Shown piece after piece: positions 23,891 through 32,838 of a stretch of 64,000 nucleotides of DNA. Source of the DNA: Erythrobacter sp. JK5. GTDB taxonomy: Bacteria; Pseudomonadota; Alphaproteobacteria; Sphingomonadales; Sphingomonadaceae. Under the pieces are notes generated by a model that was not told the origin of the DNA, did not search any database, and saw only the letters and a list, made by a program, of their open reading frames with translations. How positions within the stretch are numbered: position 1 is the first letter of the stretch; every line of letters begins with the position of its first letter. The DNA lies in the NCBI RefSeq assembly GCF_018205975.1, contig NZ_CP073577.1, forward strand, positions 2,914,001-2,978,000, in the 5' to 3' direction. Both the position numbers and the translations under genes were made by a program.

Positions 23891-26518
23891 TTAACGTTTG
23901 GTGGAATTGAGCCCGCGCTTGAGGTCGTAGAGCAGGTCGAGCGCCTCGCGCGGGGAAAGGGCGTCTAGATCGGTTTCGCGCAGCCGCTCGGCCAGCGTGT
24001 CTTCCGGTGTGGCTTCGGGCACGGGGGAGGCGGCGGCGAACAGCGGAAGATCGCCCAGTCCCGCTGCAATCCCGCCGGTTTCGGAGCGCGATTTCTCCAG
24101 CTTCGCGAGCACTTGCCGCGCGCGCTCGACGACCGGCGCCGGGACCCCGGCGAGCTTGGCCACGGCGAGACCATAGCTGCGATCGGCAGGCCCCTCGGCA
24201 AGCTCGTGCAGCAGCACCAGATCGCCTTTCCATTCGCGCGCGCGGACGTGGTGGAGCGAGAGCGCCTCGCAACTTTCGGCGAGCCGGGCGAGCTCGTGAT
24301 AGTGGGTCGCGAACAGGCACAGGCAGGCGATGCGCGAATGCACCGCCTCGACCACAGCCCAGGCCAGCGCCAGCCCGTCATAGGTTGAGGTTCCGCGCCC
24401 AACCTCGTCGAGGATCACGAAGCTCCGTTCGGTCGCCTGCGTCAGGATCGCGGCGGTCTCGATCATCTCGACCATGAAGGTCGACCGGCCGCGAGCAAGG
24501 TTGTCGGATGCGCCGACGCGGCTGAACAGCCGATCGACCATGCCGATTTGCGCCGACCCGGCGGGAACGTAGCATCCCGCCTGCGCCATCAGGACGATCA
24601 GCGCATTCTGGCGCAGGAAGGTCGATTTGCCGCCCATATTGGGGCCGCCGATCAGCCACAGCCGGTCGCGGTCTGACAGGCTGCAATCATTCGCAACGAA
24701 CCTCTCGCCGGTCTTCGACAAGGCCGCCTCGACGACCGGGTGACGCCCCGCCGCGATGGCGATGCCCGGTTCGTCCTCGATCTGCGGGCGACACCAGTCG
24801 CCTTCGCTGGCGCGCTCGGCATTGCCCGCCGCAACGTCGATCCGCGCCAGCGCGGCGGCGGTGGCGGCGATCCGTTCCCGTGCAGCCGTGACTTCCCCGA
24901 CCAATTCCTCGAAATGCGCGTCCTCGGCGGCGAGCGCGCGTCCGCCCGCTTCGGAAATCCGCGAGGCCTCTTCGTGCAGCGCCAGCGAGTTGAAGCGCAC
25001 CGCGCCTTTCATCGTCTGGCGATGGGTGAAGCCGCTATCGGCCTCCATGAACCTGTCGGCATGGCGGCTGGGCACCTCGATGAAATAGCCGAGCACGCCG
25101 TTATGCTTGATCTTGAGGCTCGCGACCCCGGTTTCCTCGCGATAGCGGGCCTCCATCCGCGCGATGGCGCGGCGGGCATTGCCGGAGATTTCGCGCAATT
25201 CGTCGAGCCCGGCATCGTAGCCTTCCGCGATGAACCCGCCATTGGCGCGTTCGGTCGGCGGCGAGGGGACGAGCGCGCGATCAAGCAGGTCGGTGAGCGC
25301 GCCGTGGCCGCTGAGCTGCGGAAGAAGCGTATCGAGTAAGACCGGGCGGTCGGCCTCGGCCCTGAGCCAGTCGTGCAGCCGCCGCGCTTCGTTCAGCCCG
25401 TCGCGAATCTGTCCGAGATCGCGCGGGCTGCCGCGTCCGGCAACGATCCGTCCGAGCGCCCGGCCAATATCGGGCAGAGCGCGCAGGACGTCGCGCAGCT
25501 GCGCCCGTTCGATCGGCCGGTCGCGCCAGAACTGCACCAGCGCCAGACGATCCTCGATCTGTGCGCGGTCGAGCAGCGGGGCGGAGAGGTCTTCAGCCAG
25601 TAGCCGCGATCCAGCTCCCGTGGCGCAGCGATCAAGCGTGGCAACCAGACTTCCCGCGCGTCCACCCTGCTGACTCTCGAGGATCTCGAGACTTGCCCGC
25701 GTGGCTTCGTCCATCGCCATGCCGGCCTTGGCCGCACGCAGGACCGGGGGCAGCAGCAGCGGCAGGGTGCCGCGCCCGACATAGTCGAGATACCCGATCA
25801 GCCCCCCCGCCGCCGCCAGCATCGCGCGCGAAAAGTCGCCGAAGCCGTCGAGCGTGGCGACCCGATGCACCCGCCTGAGCTGCGCCTCGCCTGCATCGCT
25901 GGTGAAATCGGAGCGGTTGTGAAATGTCGTATCGTCCGGCCCGAAGTCCCACTCTTCTGGCACCACCACTTCGGTCGCGCCCAGTCGGGCCAGCTCTGCG
26001 CCCAGCATCTCCGGTGCGCATTCCTCCAGCACCATCGCCCCGGTCGAAATGTCGCAGCTGGCAATCCCGATCGTCCCGCGCACGCCCGCCAGTGCCGCGA
26101 GCATGTTGGCCCGGCGCGGTTCGAGCAGCGCTTCCTCGGTCAGTGTGCCCGCCGTCACGAACCGAACGATATCGCGCTGCACCAGCGCCTTGGACGAGGG
26201 CTTGCCCTCGCGTTTCGCGCGCGCCTTCGCTTCCTCGGGCGTCTCGACCTGTTCGGCGATCGCCACCCGCTGACCGGCCTTTATCAGCCGTGCAAGGTAG
26301 CCTTCCGCCGAATGCACCGGAACCCCGCACATCGGTATCGGGTCGCCGCCGTGTTCGCCCCGGCTGGTCAGCGCGATGTCGAGAATGTCGGATGCCACCC
26401 TGGCGTCGTCGAAGAACAGCTCGAAGAAATCGCCCATCCGGTAGAACAGCAGCGACCCCTCGGCCTCGCGCTTGAGCGCGAGGTATTGTTCCATCATCGG
26501 GGTTACTTTGGCGGCCAT
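23891..26518 (-). CDS. mutS: DNA mismatch repair protein MutS
   Basis: 875-residue full-length MutS. N-terminal mismatch-binding domain with TPMMEQYLALKREAEGSLLFYRMGDFFELFFDDA (containing the GDFFEL stretch before the phenylalanine-glutamate wedge); connector, lever and clamp follow. The ATPase has Walker A IGGPNMGGKSTFLRQ and Walker B FVILDEVGRGTSTYDG, then LFATHYHELARLAE. It recognises mispairs and recruits MutL. The C-terminus ends ...LLYDLKRGLNSTKR. Divergent from maeB, 125 bases apart. No truncation seen. Confidence 0.97.
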   Translation of the reverse strand: MAAKVTPMMEQYLALKREAEGSLLFYRMGDFFELFFDDARVASDILDIALTSRGEHGGDPIPMCGVPVHSAEGYLARLIKAGQRVAIAEQVETPEEAKARAKREGKPSSKALVQRDIVRFVTAGTLTEEALLEPRRANMLAALAGVRGTIGIASCDISTGAMVLEECAPEMLGAELARLGATEVVVPEEWDFGPDDTTFHNRSDFTSDAGEAQLRRVHRVATLDGFGDFSRAMLAAAGGLIGYLDYVGRGTLPLLLPPVLRAAKAGMAMDEATRASLEILESQQGGRAGSLVATLDRCATGAGSRLLAEDLSAPLLDRAQIEDRLALVQFWRDRPIERAQLRDVLRALPDIGRALGRIVAGRGSPRDLGQIRDGLNEARRLHDWLRAEADRPVLLDTLLPQLSGHGALTDLLDRALVPSPPTERANGGFIAEGYDAGLDELREISGNARRAIARMEARYREETGVASLKIKHNGVLGYFIEVPSRHADRFMEADSGFTHRQTMKGAVRFNSLALHEEASRISEAGGRALAAEDAHFEELVGEVTAARERIAATAAALARIDVAAGNAERASEGDWCRPQIEDEPGIAIAAGRHPVVEAALSKTGERFVANDCSLSDRDRLWLIGGPNMGGKSTFLRQNALIVLMAQAGCYVPAGSAQIGMVDRLFSRVGASDNLARGRSTFMVEMIETAAILTQATERSFVILDEVGRGTSTYDGLALAWAVVEAVHSRIACLCLFATHYHELARLAESCEALSLHHVRAREWKGDLVLLHELAEGPADRSYGLAVAKLAGVPAPVVERARQVLAKLEKSRSETGGIAAGLGDLPLFAAASPVPEATPEDTLAERLRETDLDALSPREALDLLYDLKRGLNSTKR

Positions 26519-26643
26519 CCGACTGGCCTAACCGGGGCCTCGCCGATTCGGAACGGTTCCGGCGGCGCTTTCCCCTATCGCTTGTGCCGCGACCGGGCTA
26601 AGCGCATCGCAATCCATCCGGCGAGACTTGTTCAGAGGGGCTT

Positions 26644-28905
26644 ATGGCCGACGACCGCACACCGTCTTTCACCACGCGCGAGGCGCTGTTCTACCACGAG
26701 ACGATCCGTCCGGGTAAGCTGGAGGTGGTCGCGACCAAGCCGATGACCTCGCAGCGCGATCTCAGCCTGGCCTATTCGCCGGGCGTCGCCGCGCCGGTCG
26801 AAGCGATTGCCGCCGATCCCTCGCTCGCCGCGCGCTACACCGCGCGCTCGAACATGGTGGCGGTGATTTCCAACGGCACCGCGATCCTCGGCCTCGGCAA
26901 TCTCGGCGCGCTGGCATCCAAGCCGGTGATGGAGGGCAAGGCGGTGTTGTTCAAGCGCTTCGCCGATGTCGATTCGATCGATATCGAGCTCGATACCGAG
27001 GACCCCGAAGCGTTCATCAATGCCGTGGCGCTGATGGAGCCGAGCTTTGGCGGCATCAATCTTGAAGACATCAAGGCGCCCGAATGCTTCATCATCGAGC
27101 AGGCGCTTCGCGAGCGGATGAAAATCCCGGTGATGCACGATGACCAGCACGGCACCGCGATCATCGCCGCCGCCGGTCTCATCAATGCCTGCCACCTGAC
27201 CGGCCGCGAGCTCAAGGATTGCAAGATGGTGGTGAACGGCGCGGGTGCCTCGGCGCTGGCCTGCACCGCGCTGATCAAGGCGATGGGGATCCGCCACGAA
27301 AACGTGATCGTGTGCGACCGTTCCGGCCCGATCTATCCGGGGCGCGACGATGTCGACCAGTGGAAGAGCGCGCACGCCGTGCCGACCGAGGCGCGCAGCC
27401 TCGAAGAGGCGCTGGTCGGCGCGGATATTTTCCTCGGCCTGTCGGCGGCCGGGGCGCTCAAGCCCGAATGGGTGAAGAAGATGGCCGACAAGCCGATCAT
27501 CTTCGCCATGGCCAACCCGGTGCCGGAAATCATGCCCGATGAAGCCAAGGCGGTGCGCCCCGATGCGATTATCGCCACCGGGCGCAGCGATTTTCCCAAC
27601 CAGGTCAACAACGTGCTCGGCTTCCCCTTCATCTTCCGCGGCGCGCTCGACGTGCAGGCGACCACGATCAACGAAGAGATGAAGATCGCCGCCGCACAGG
27701 CGATTGCCGCGCTGGCGCGCCAGAGCGTGCCGGAAGAAGTGGCCAGCGCTTATGGCCGCAACCACAAGTTCGGCACCGACTACATCATCCCCGCCCCGTT
27801 CGATCCGCGCCTGATCGAGGTCGTGTCCTCGGCGGTGGCGAAGGCGGCGATGGATTCGGGCGTGGCGCAGGCGCAGATCGAGGATTTCGACCAGTACCGC
27901 CACGCGCTCAAATCGCGGCTCAACCCCACCACATCGGTGCTGACCGGGGTTTACGAGGACGCGCGCAACAACCCGCGCCGGATGGTGTTCGCCGAGGCGG
28001 AGGAAGAGGTGGTGCTGCGCGCCGCGATCCAGTTCCGCGATTTCGGTTACGGCACCCCGATCCTGGTCGGGCGGACCAAGGCGGTGGTCGACAAGCTGCA
28101 CCAGCTTTCGGTCAGCGACCCCGGCAGTTTCGAGATTCAGAACTCGGCCGACAGCGAGCACGTGCCCGCGATGGTCGATTATCTCTACAAGCGTTTGCAG
28201 CGGCGCGGCTATACCGAGCGCGACGTGCGCCGGATGGTCAATCAGGAGCGCAACGTCTTCGCCGCGCTGCTGGTCGCGCTGGGGCATGGGGACGGGATGA
28301 TTTCGGGCCTGACGCGGACCTTCGCGCAGACCGCGAAGGAGATCAACCGCGTGCTCGATCCCAAGCCGGGCGCGCTGCCGTTCGGCATCCACATGATGAT
28401 CGGCAAGAACCACACGACCTTCCTCGCCGACACCACGATCAACGAACGCCCGAGCGCCGAGGAACTCGCGCATATCGCCAGGGAAACCGCTGCGGTCGCG
28501 CGCCGCATGGGCCACGAACCGCGCGTCGCGTTCCTCAGCTATTCGACCTTCGGCAACCCGTCGGGCCAGTGGCTCGCGAATATCCGCGAGGCGGTGCACA
28601 TCCTCGACCGCGAGGACCCAGGTTTCGAATACGAAGGCGAAATGGCGCCCGACGCGGCGCTCAATCCCAAGGTGATGGAGCTCTACCCCTTCAGCCGGTT
28701 GTCCGCGCCCGCCAACGTGCTGGTGATGCCCGGCCTGCAATCGGCCAACCTTTCGGCCAAGATCCTGCGCGAGCTCGGCGGAAACGCGACGATCGGTCCG
28801 ATGCTGATCGGGATGGAGAAGCCGGTGCAGATCGTGCCGATGACGGCGATCGCGCCCGACGTGCTGACGCTGGCAGTGCTGGCGAGCGCGGGGGTGGTGG
28901 GTTAA
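26644..28905 (+). CDS. maeB: NADP-dependent malic enzyme with phosphotransacetylase-like domain
   Basis: 753-residue MaeB-type malic enzyme that decarboxylates malate to pyruvate with NADP. The catalytic half (residues 1 to about 430) has SPGVAAPVEAI, VMEGKAVLFKRFADVDS, NLEDIKAPECFIIE, MHDDQHGTAIIAAA and the NADP motif VVNGAGASALACTALI. The C-terminal half (about 430-753) resembles phosphate acetyltransferase (TGVYEDARNNPRRMVFAEAEEE... MPGLQSANLSAKIL) and usually acts as an acetyl-CoA-responsive regulatory domain. Its stop codon shares the bases TTAA with the stop of the opposing gene. Confidence 0.96.
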   Translation: MADDRTPSFTTREALFYHETIRPGKLEVVATKPMTSQRDLSLAYSPGVAAPVEAIAADPSLAARYTARSNMVAVISNGTAILGLGNLGALASKPVMEGKAVLFKRFADVDSIDIELDTEDPEAFINAVALMEPSFGGINLEDIKAPECFIIEQALRERMKIPVMHDDQHGTAIIAAAGLINACHLTGRELKDCKMVVNGAGASALACTALIKAMGIRHENVIVCDRSGPIYPGRDDVDQWKSAHAVPTEARSLEEALVGADIFLGLSAAGALKPEWVKKMADKPIIFAMANPVPEIMPDEAKAVRPDAIIATGRSDFPNQVNNVLGFPFIFRGALDVQATTINEEMKIAAAQAIAALARQSVPEEVASAYGRNHKFGTDYIIPAPFDPRLIEVVSSAVAKAAMDSGVAQAQIEDFDQYRHALKSRLNPTTSVLTGVYEDARNNPRRMVFAEAEEEVVLRAAIQFRDFGYGTPILVGRTKAVVDKLHQLSVSDPGSFEIQNSADSEHVPAMVDYLYKRLQRRGYTERDVRRMVNQERNVFAALLVALGHGDGMISGLTRTFAQTAKEINRVLDPKPGALPFGIHMMIGKNHTTFLADTTINERPSAEELAHIARETAAVARRMGHEPRVAFLSYSTFGNPSGQWLANIREAVHILDREDPGFEYEGEMAPDAALNPKVMELYPFSRLSAPANVLVMPGLQSANLSAKILRELGGNATIGPMLIGMEKPVQIVPMTAIAPDVLTLAVLASAGVVG

Positions 28906-30128
28906 CCCACCAGCTCCTCAATCGGGACATAGTCGAGGTCGTACCCGAAATACCTCGGGCTGAAGACGGCCAAGCCTGCGTCGGTGCGCCATAGCGGGTC
29001 GGAGCGAAAGCCCAGCACCGCCACCGCCTGTCCGTTCTCGTAACCGGGGTTCACGATCCCGTCGGCGCTTTCGAGGTCGATGATGCTGATGAGATCGGGG
29101 CAGGTCGCCACCAACGCGCCGTCGCGGCGTGCGACGAGGTGCTCGTTCTTGACGTCGGTTGCGAAGCTCTGCCCCGCGAAGTCGCCGGTGCCTTTAAGCC
29201 TGACTGTGCCTTGCAGAAATCCGTCCTCGTCACGCCATTCGGTGCTCGCAACCGTGCCGGTGAACAGCAGGTAGCCGTCGCCAACGGCGCGGGCGGCTTC
29301 GATCGGGTCGCCGCCCGCCGCTTTCGCCTCGCGCACCGCTGCGCCGATATTGCGAGCAAGGGTCAGGCTGCCGGTCACCAGCGTGCCGTCCTGTTTCGCC
29401 TGCGCGCCGGTGATCGGGCTGTCCGCGACGCCGCAGGCACGGCTGACCACCGCGACGCTGCGCAAGATATCCTCGGCGCGAGTGGGGTCGCCGAGCGTTT
29501 CGATGATCATCTCGTCGCCGAACGGAGTGGCCGCGCCGATCGGGGTGAGCGGTAGCCCTGCGACCTTGACCGAGTGCTGGTTGATCTCCGGCACGGCTCG
29601 TCCAACCGTATCGGCATCGAGCGCGGGCACGCCCAGCCGCGCAGCGATCGACAGCCCTTCGGCGAGGCTGAGCGGTCCGATCTCGCCGAGGATCACGCCG
29701 GCGAATTTCTGATCGAGGTGCCGTTCGAGCGCCTCGAACGCGGCCTGCACCGGCTCCTCGACCTTGTTTGCGATCGCGTCGAGCCGCGCCTGCATCTCTG
29801 CGCTGGTCTCGGCGAGACTGGCGAGGCCATAGGGGCAGGCGACGCGGTCAGTATCGGCGAGCGCCGACACGGGCAGGGCGGTGACGATCAGTCCCGCGGC
29901 AAGGTCCTTTGCGACCAGTTCGCGGGCTGCTTCGAGGCTGCCCCCGCCGCCGGTGCCGAGATACGAACTCCCGACCAGCGCATCCTCCAGCGCTTCGGCG
30001 TCCAGTACGGTTGCGTCGGGATTGGCCGCCCGTTCGCCGCCAACCTCGCCCGGCGCGATCTCGCGGCACGCCGCCAGCGCGCCTGCCGCCACCACCAGTC
30101 CGCCCATGAATTGCCGCCGTGAAGTCAT
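28902..30128 (-). CDS. DUF917 family protein with Tat-type lipoprotein signal
   Basis: 408-residue protein. The N-terminus MTSRRQFMGGLVVAAGALAAC combines a twin-arginine motif (SRRQF) with a lipobox ending at Cys21, so it is probably exported folded and lipid-anchored. The mature part is DUF917 (hydantoinase-associated family): LGTGGGGSLEAARELVAKDL, ILGEIGPLSLAEGLSIAARLGVPALDADTVGRAVPEI, then a C-terminal DUF917 lobe ending in YFGYDLDYVPIEELVG. DUF917 proteins are usually cytoplasmic partners of hydantoinase-like enzymes, so an exported version is unusual. No hydantoinase gene is near. Function unknown. Confidence 0.75.
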   Translation of the reverse strand: MTSRRQFMGGLVVAAGALAACREIAPGEVGGERAANPDATVLDAEALEDALVGSSYLGTGGGGSLEAARELVAKDLAAGLIVTALPVSALADTDRVACPYGLASLAETSAEMQARLDAIANKVEEPVQAAFEALERHLDQKFAGVILGEIGPLSLAEGLSIAARLGVPALDADTVGRAVPEINQHSVKVAGLPLTPIGAATPFGDEMIIETLGDPTRAEDILRSVAVVSRACGVADSPITGAQAKQDGTLVTGSLTLARNIGAAVREAKAAGGDPIEAARAVGDGYLLFTGTVASTEWRDEDGFLQGTVRLKGTGDFAGQSFATDVKNEHLVARRDGALVATCPDLISIIDLESADGIVNPGYENGQAVAVLGFRSDPLWRTDAGLAVFSPRYFGYDLDYVPIEELVG

Positions 30129-30241
30129 TCGCGTTTCCCCCGTCAAGGCAGGGATCGTGGCCGAGCGTATCGGCAATTGCAATTCTGCCGGCGCACAGCT
30201 GCTTGCAGCAACGCCCCTGCCGCGTGCGGCCTGGGCCGGAA

Positions 30242-30718
30242 TCAATCGTCGAGCGCAATCTCGGTCGAAAACTTGATGCGCGAATAGACGACGTACGACG
30301 TGCACCGCCGGACGGCCGGATCGGCGAGAATGTTGTCCTCCAGCCAGACTTCGTAGTGGCTCATGTCCGGCGCGCGCACATGCAGGATCATGTCCACCTC
30401 GCCCGTCACGCGGTAACATTGCGAGACGGCGGGATCGTTCAGGAACCTCTTCTTCAGAGCGTCGTAGCGGCTCGAATGCTCTTCGTTCATCGACACCGAG
30501 ACGATGATTTCGATCCCGGCATAGCGATGATTGAGCAAGGCGACCTCGCGGTCGATCACGCCTGCGGTGCGCAGGCGTTTGATCCGTCGGCGCACGCTCG
30601 ATTCGGAGCTGCCGACGACTTCGGCAATCGCAGCCAAGGGCTGGCCCGCATCATTTTGCAGCACGGTGAGAATTCGCCGATCGAGCGAATCGAGCTGCAT
30701 TTGGCGCTTATTGTTCAT
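30242..30718 (-). CDS. Lrp/AsnC-family transcriptional regulator
   Basis: 158-residue Lrp-type protein. N-terminal HTH: LDSLDRRILTVLQNDAGQPLAAIAEVVGSSESSVRRRIKRLRTAGVI (residues 9-55); the C-terminal RAM effector-binding domain includes DPAVSQCYRVTGEVDMILHVRAPDMSHYEVWL. It lies between the DUF917 gene (same strand, 113 bases downstream) and the divergent MORN/PD40 gene. A 9+2+9 perfect palindrome in the divergent gap is its probable site. Effector, probably an amino acid or small metabolite, unknown. Confidence 0.9.
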   Translation of the reverse strand: MNNKRQMQLDSLDRRILTVLQNDAGQPLAAIAEVVGSSESSVRRRIKRLRTAGVIDREVALLNHRYAGIEIIVSVSMNEEHSSRYDALKKRFLNDPAVSQCYRVTGEVDMILHVRAPDMSHYEVWLEDNILADPAVRRCTSYVVYSRIKFSTEIALDD

Positions 30719-30760
30719 TTTGTGCGCTCATATGGCGTTTTGCGTTCAATGGAAGGGCAT

Positions 30761-30780
30761 CTTTGCGCACCTGCGCAAAG
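30761..30780. promoter_or_regulatory. perfect palindrome in the Lrp/MORN-PD40 divergent promoter
   Basis: CTTTGCGCA (30761-30769), two bases, TGCGCAAAG (30772-30780). It lies 22 bases before the MORN/PD40 start and 42 bases upstream of the Lrp-type start, in an 84-base gap. A likely operator for the Lrp regulator, by position; binding not shown. Confidence 0.45.
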
Positions 30781-30802
30781 CGGCCTTTGCTATCCAGCAG
30801 AA

Positions 30803-32095
30803 ATGACAGAGAAAATTCGCATCCCCACCATCGCACTCGTCGGCATCATCGCCAGCCTGGGGACCGCCACGCCGACCCTGTCGCAGGAGTACGATCCGGT
30901 GGTTACCCCTGCACCCGGCGATCGTGATGTGACAGCCGAGATCGTGCGGCACGACAACGGTCGTCTGGCCAAGCGCGCGTTCCGGAAGGATGGCGAGGTC
31001 AACGGCCTGTTTCAGGAATGGAACGAGGACGGGACCCTCAAACTGATCGCCGAATGGAAGGACGGCAAGGGCGAGGGAGTGTGGATCTATTTCCACCCCA
31101 ACGGCATCGTCAGCGAACGGTCCTACGTTACCCAAGACAGATGGCATGGGCCGAGCGAAGGCTGGCACGAGAACGGGCAAAAGGCGTTCGAGGGCATCTT
31201 CGAAATGGGGGTGAGGCAATCGCCCTTCCGCTACTGGGACGAACAGGGGCGCGCCTACGGCCCAGCGGCGCAGCTGCAGACCCGGAGCCGCTCGCCTCAG
31301 GCGATCCTCGACGGTTTCTTTCCCGATGGGTTCAACGCCTGGGACGTGACGTTCAGCATCGACCTGCAGACCATGTTCGTCGGCACCGGCGATGACGACG
31401 GCAAGAACCGCCGGATCCTGATGCGGCGGTGGCAGGGCGGGGAATGGTCCGCGCTCGAACCGGCCCCCTTTGCCGATCTCTCGGCTGCGGAAGGCACGCC
31501 GATCTCCAGCCATGACGGCGAATATGTGTATTTCAGCAGCGATCGCCATAAGGTCGCAGAGCCGGACAACCAGCGGCGCGATCTGTACCGGGTGTCGCGC
31601 CGTTCGGGATGGGGCGAGGTCGAGCGGATCACGGCAACGCCCGCCTACGGCGAAGTGGCGCTCACCACTGCCGAGGGGGGACTGGGCGTGATGTGGACCG
31701 ATCGCAGGCTCGATGGCGAAGCGCGGATCGGACTGTATGAAGTCGCAATCGGCCCCGAGCCGGAAAGTTTCCGGATCGTTCGCAACATCAACGATCTCCA
31801 CACCGGGGACAGCTCGGGCGAGGCCTATCCGGCATTGTCGCCCGATGGCAGTTATCTGCTGTTTTCGAATTACGATCTGGCCGGCGAGGGCAGCAGGGAA
31901 GATCTCTACATCGTCATGCGCGAGGGTGACGGCTGGGCGTCTCCAAAGCTGCTGGCCGCGCCGTTCTCTTCCTCGGATAACGACAGTGCCGTGCAGGTGC
32001 TGGCTGACGGGTCGCTGATTTTCAGCCAGTCGGGCGCCAGGGGAACGCGCTTCTATTCGGTTGCGATCGAGGCCCTGTTGCCTGCCGCGAAATAG
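30803..32095 (+). CDS. secreted MORN/YwqK-repeat plus PD40 (WD40-like) beta-propeller protein
   Basis: 430-residue exported protein. Signal peptide MTEKIRIPTIALVGIIASLGTATPTLSQ, then MORN-type repeats (residues about 45-130: GEVNGLFQEWNEDGTLKLIAEWKDGKGEGVWIYFHPNG, WHGPSEGWHENGQKAFEGIF), then TolB-like PD40 blades with repeated YVYFSSDRHK... and YPALSPDGSYLLFSNYD motifs (residues about 235-420). Probably periplasmic. The two repeat types in one chain are unusual. Divergent from an Lrp regulator; GC slightly lower. The molecular role is not predictable beyond protein or envelope interaction. Confidence 0.7.
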   Translation: MTEKIRIPTIALVGIIASLGTATPTLSQEYDPVVTPAPGDRDVTAEIVRHDNGRLAKRAFRKDGEVNGLFQEWNEDGTLKLIAEWKDGKGEGVWIYFHPNGIVSERSYVTQDRWHGPSEGWHENGQKAFEGIFEMGVRQSPFRYWDEQGRAYGPAAQLQTRSRSPQAILDGFFPDGFNAWDVTFSIDLQTMFVGTGDDDGKNRRILMRRWQGGEWSALEPAPFADLSAAEGTPISSHDGEYVYFSSDRHKVAEPDNQRRDLYRVSRRSGWGEVERITATPAYGEVALTTAEGGLGVMWTDRRLDGEARIGLYEVAIGPEPESFRIVRNINDLHTGDSSGEAYPALSPDGSYLLFSNYDLAGEGSREDLYIVMREGDGWASPKLLAAPFSSSDNDSAVQVLADGSLIFSQSGARGTRFYSVAIEALLPAAK

Positions 32096-32098
32096 AAA

Positions 32099-32800
32099 TC
32101 ACCGCCGCCGGAAGCGGAAGTACCACACTTCGTGGCCGAACACTTCGCGCGCCTTCGTTTCGTAGCGCGTTTCGCACCACCCGCTCGGGCGGTTCTGCCA
32201 GCTTGACGGCCCTTCGACGACCCATTCGAAGACGTCGGTGAAGCGCTGCATCACCATCAGCGCGTGGCGCAGATAGACCGGGTGATCGGTGCCGAACCGA
32301 AACTCGCCGCCGGGCTTCAGCTTGTCGGCGAACATCTGCACCGGGCCATCGTTCATCATCCGGCGCTTGGCGTGCTTGTTCTTGGGCCACGGATCGGGGT
32401 GAAGCAAATAGAGCATCGTCAGCGCGCCGTCGGGCACGCGCGCAAGCACTTCCAGCGCATCGCCATTGTGCAGCCGGATGTTGGCGAGCCGTTGCTCCTC
32501 AATATGGGTCAGCGCCTGCGCCACGCCGTTGAGGAACGGCTCGGCGCCGATGAAGCCGTGATTGGGCAGCAGGTCGGCGCGATAGGCGAGGTGTTCCCCG
32601 CCGCCGAAGCCGATTTCGAAATGCAGCGGGCAATCCTCGCCGAACAGTGCTTGCGCGGTCACCGGGCCCTCGGCGGGCACCGCGATCTGCGGCAGGAGGT
32701 TGTCGACCAGCGCCTGCTGCCGCGCGCGCAGCGGCTTGCCCACCGATCGGCCATAAAGCCGGCTGAGCGTCGTGGGATCGCCTTCCTTGAATGCAGTCAT
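32099..32800 (-). CDS. trmB: tRNA (guanine-N7-)-methyltransferase
   Basis: 233-residue Rossmann methyltransferase making m7G46 in tRNA. It shows LHFEIGFGGGEHL (SAM-binding motif I, about residue 60), IGAEPFLNGVAQAL, LHNGDALEVL and the catalytic LLHPDPWPKNKHAKRRMMN motif (about residues 128-146) with the PDPWxKxxHxKRR signature. Ends in a basic RFRRR tail. In many relatives trmB follows metK, but here they are 18 kb apart. The ATG at 32800 follows no strong ribosome site; the longer reading is not TrmB-like. Confidence 0.95.
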   Translation of the reverse strand: MTAFKEGDPTTLSRLYGRSVGKPLRARQQALVDNLLPQIAVPAEGPVTAQALFGEDCPLHFEIGFGGGEHLAYRADLLPNHGFIGAEPFLNGVAQALTHIEEQRLANIRLHNGDALEVLARVPDGALTMLYLLHPDPWPKNKHAKRRMMNDGPVQMFADKLKPGGEFRFGTDHPVYLRHALMVMQRFTDVFEWVVEGPSSWQNRPSGWCETRYETKAREVFGHEVWYFRFRRR

Positions 32801-32838
32801 GGCCGGGCGGGTAATCGGGCAGCGCGCGGGTGTCCAGT

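Noticed and set aside
26632..28740. 702-codon open frame antisense to maeB
   Set aside because: His/Asp/Arg-rich reading with no domain; it mirrors the codon pattern of the malic enzyme, whose motifs are all present on the other strand.
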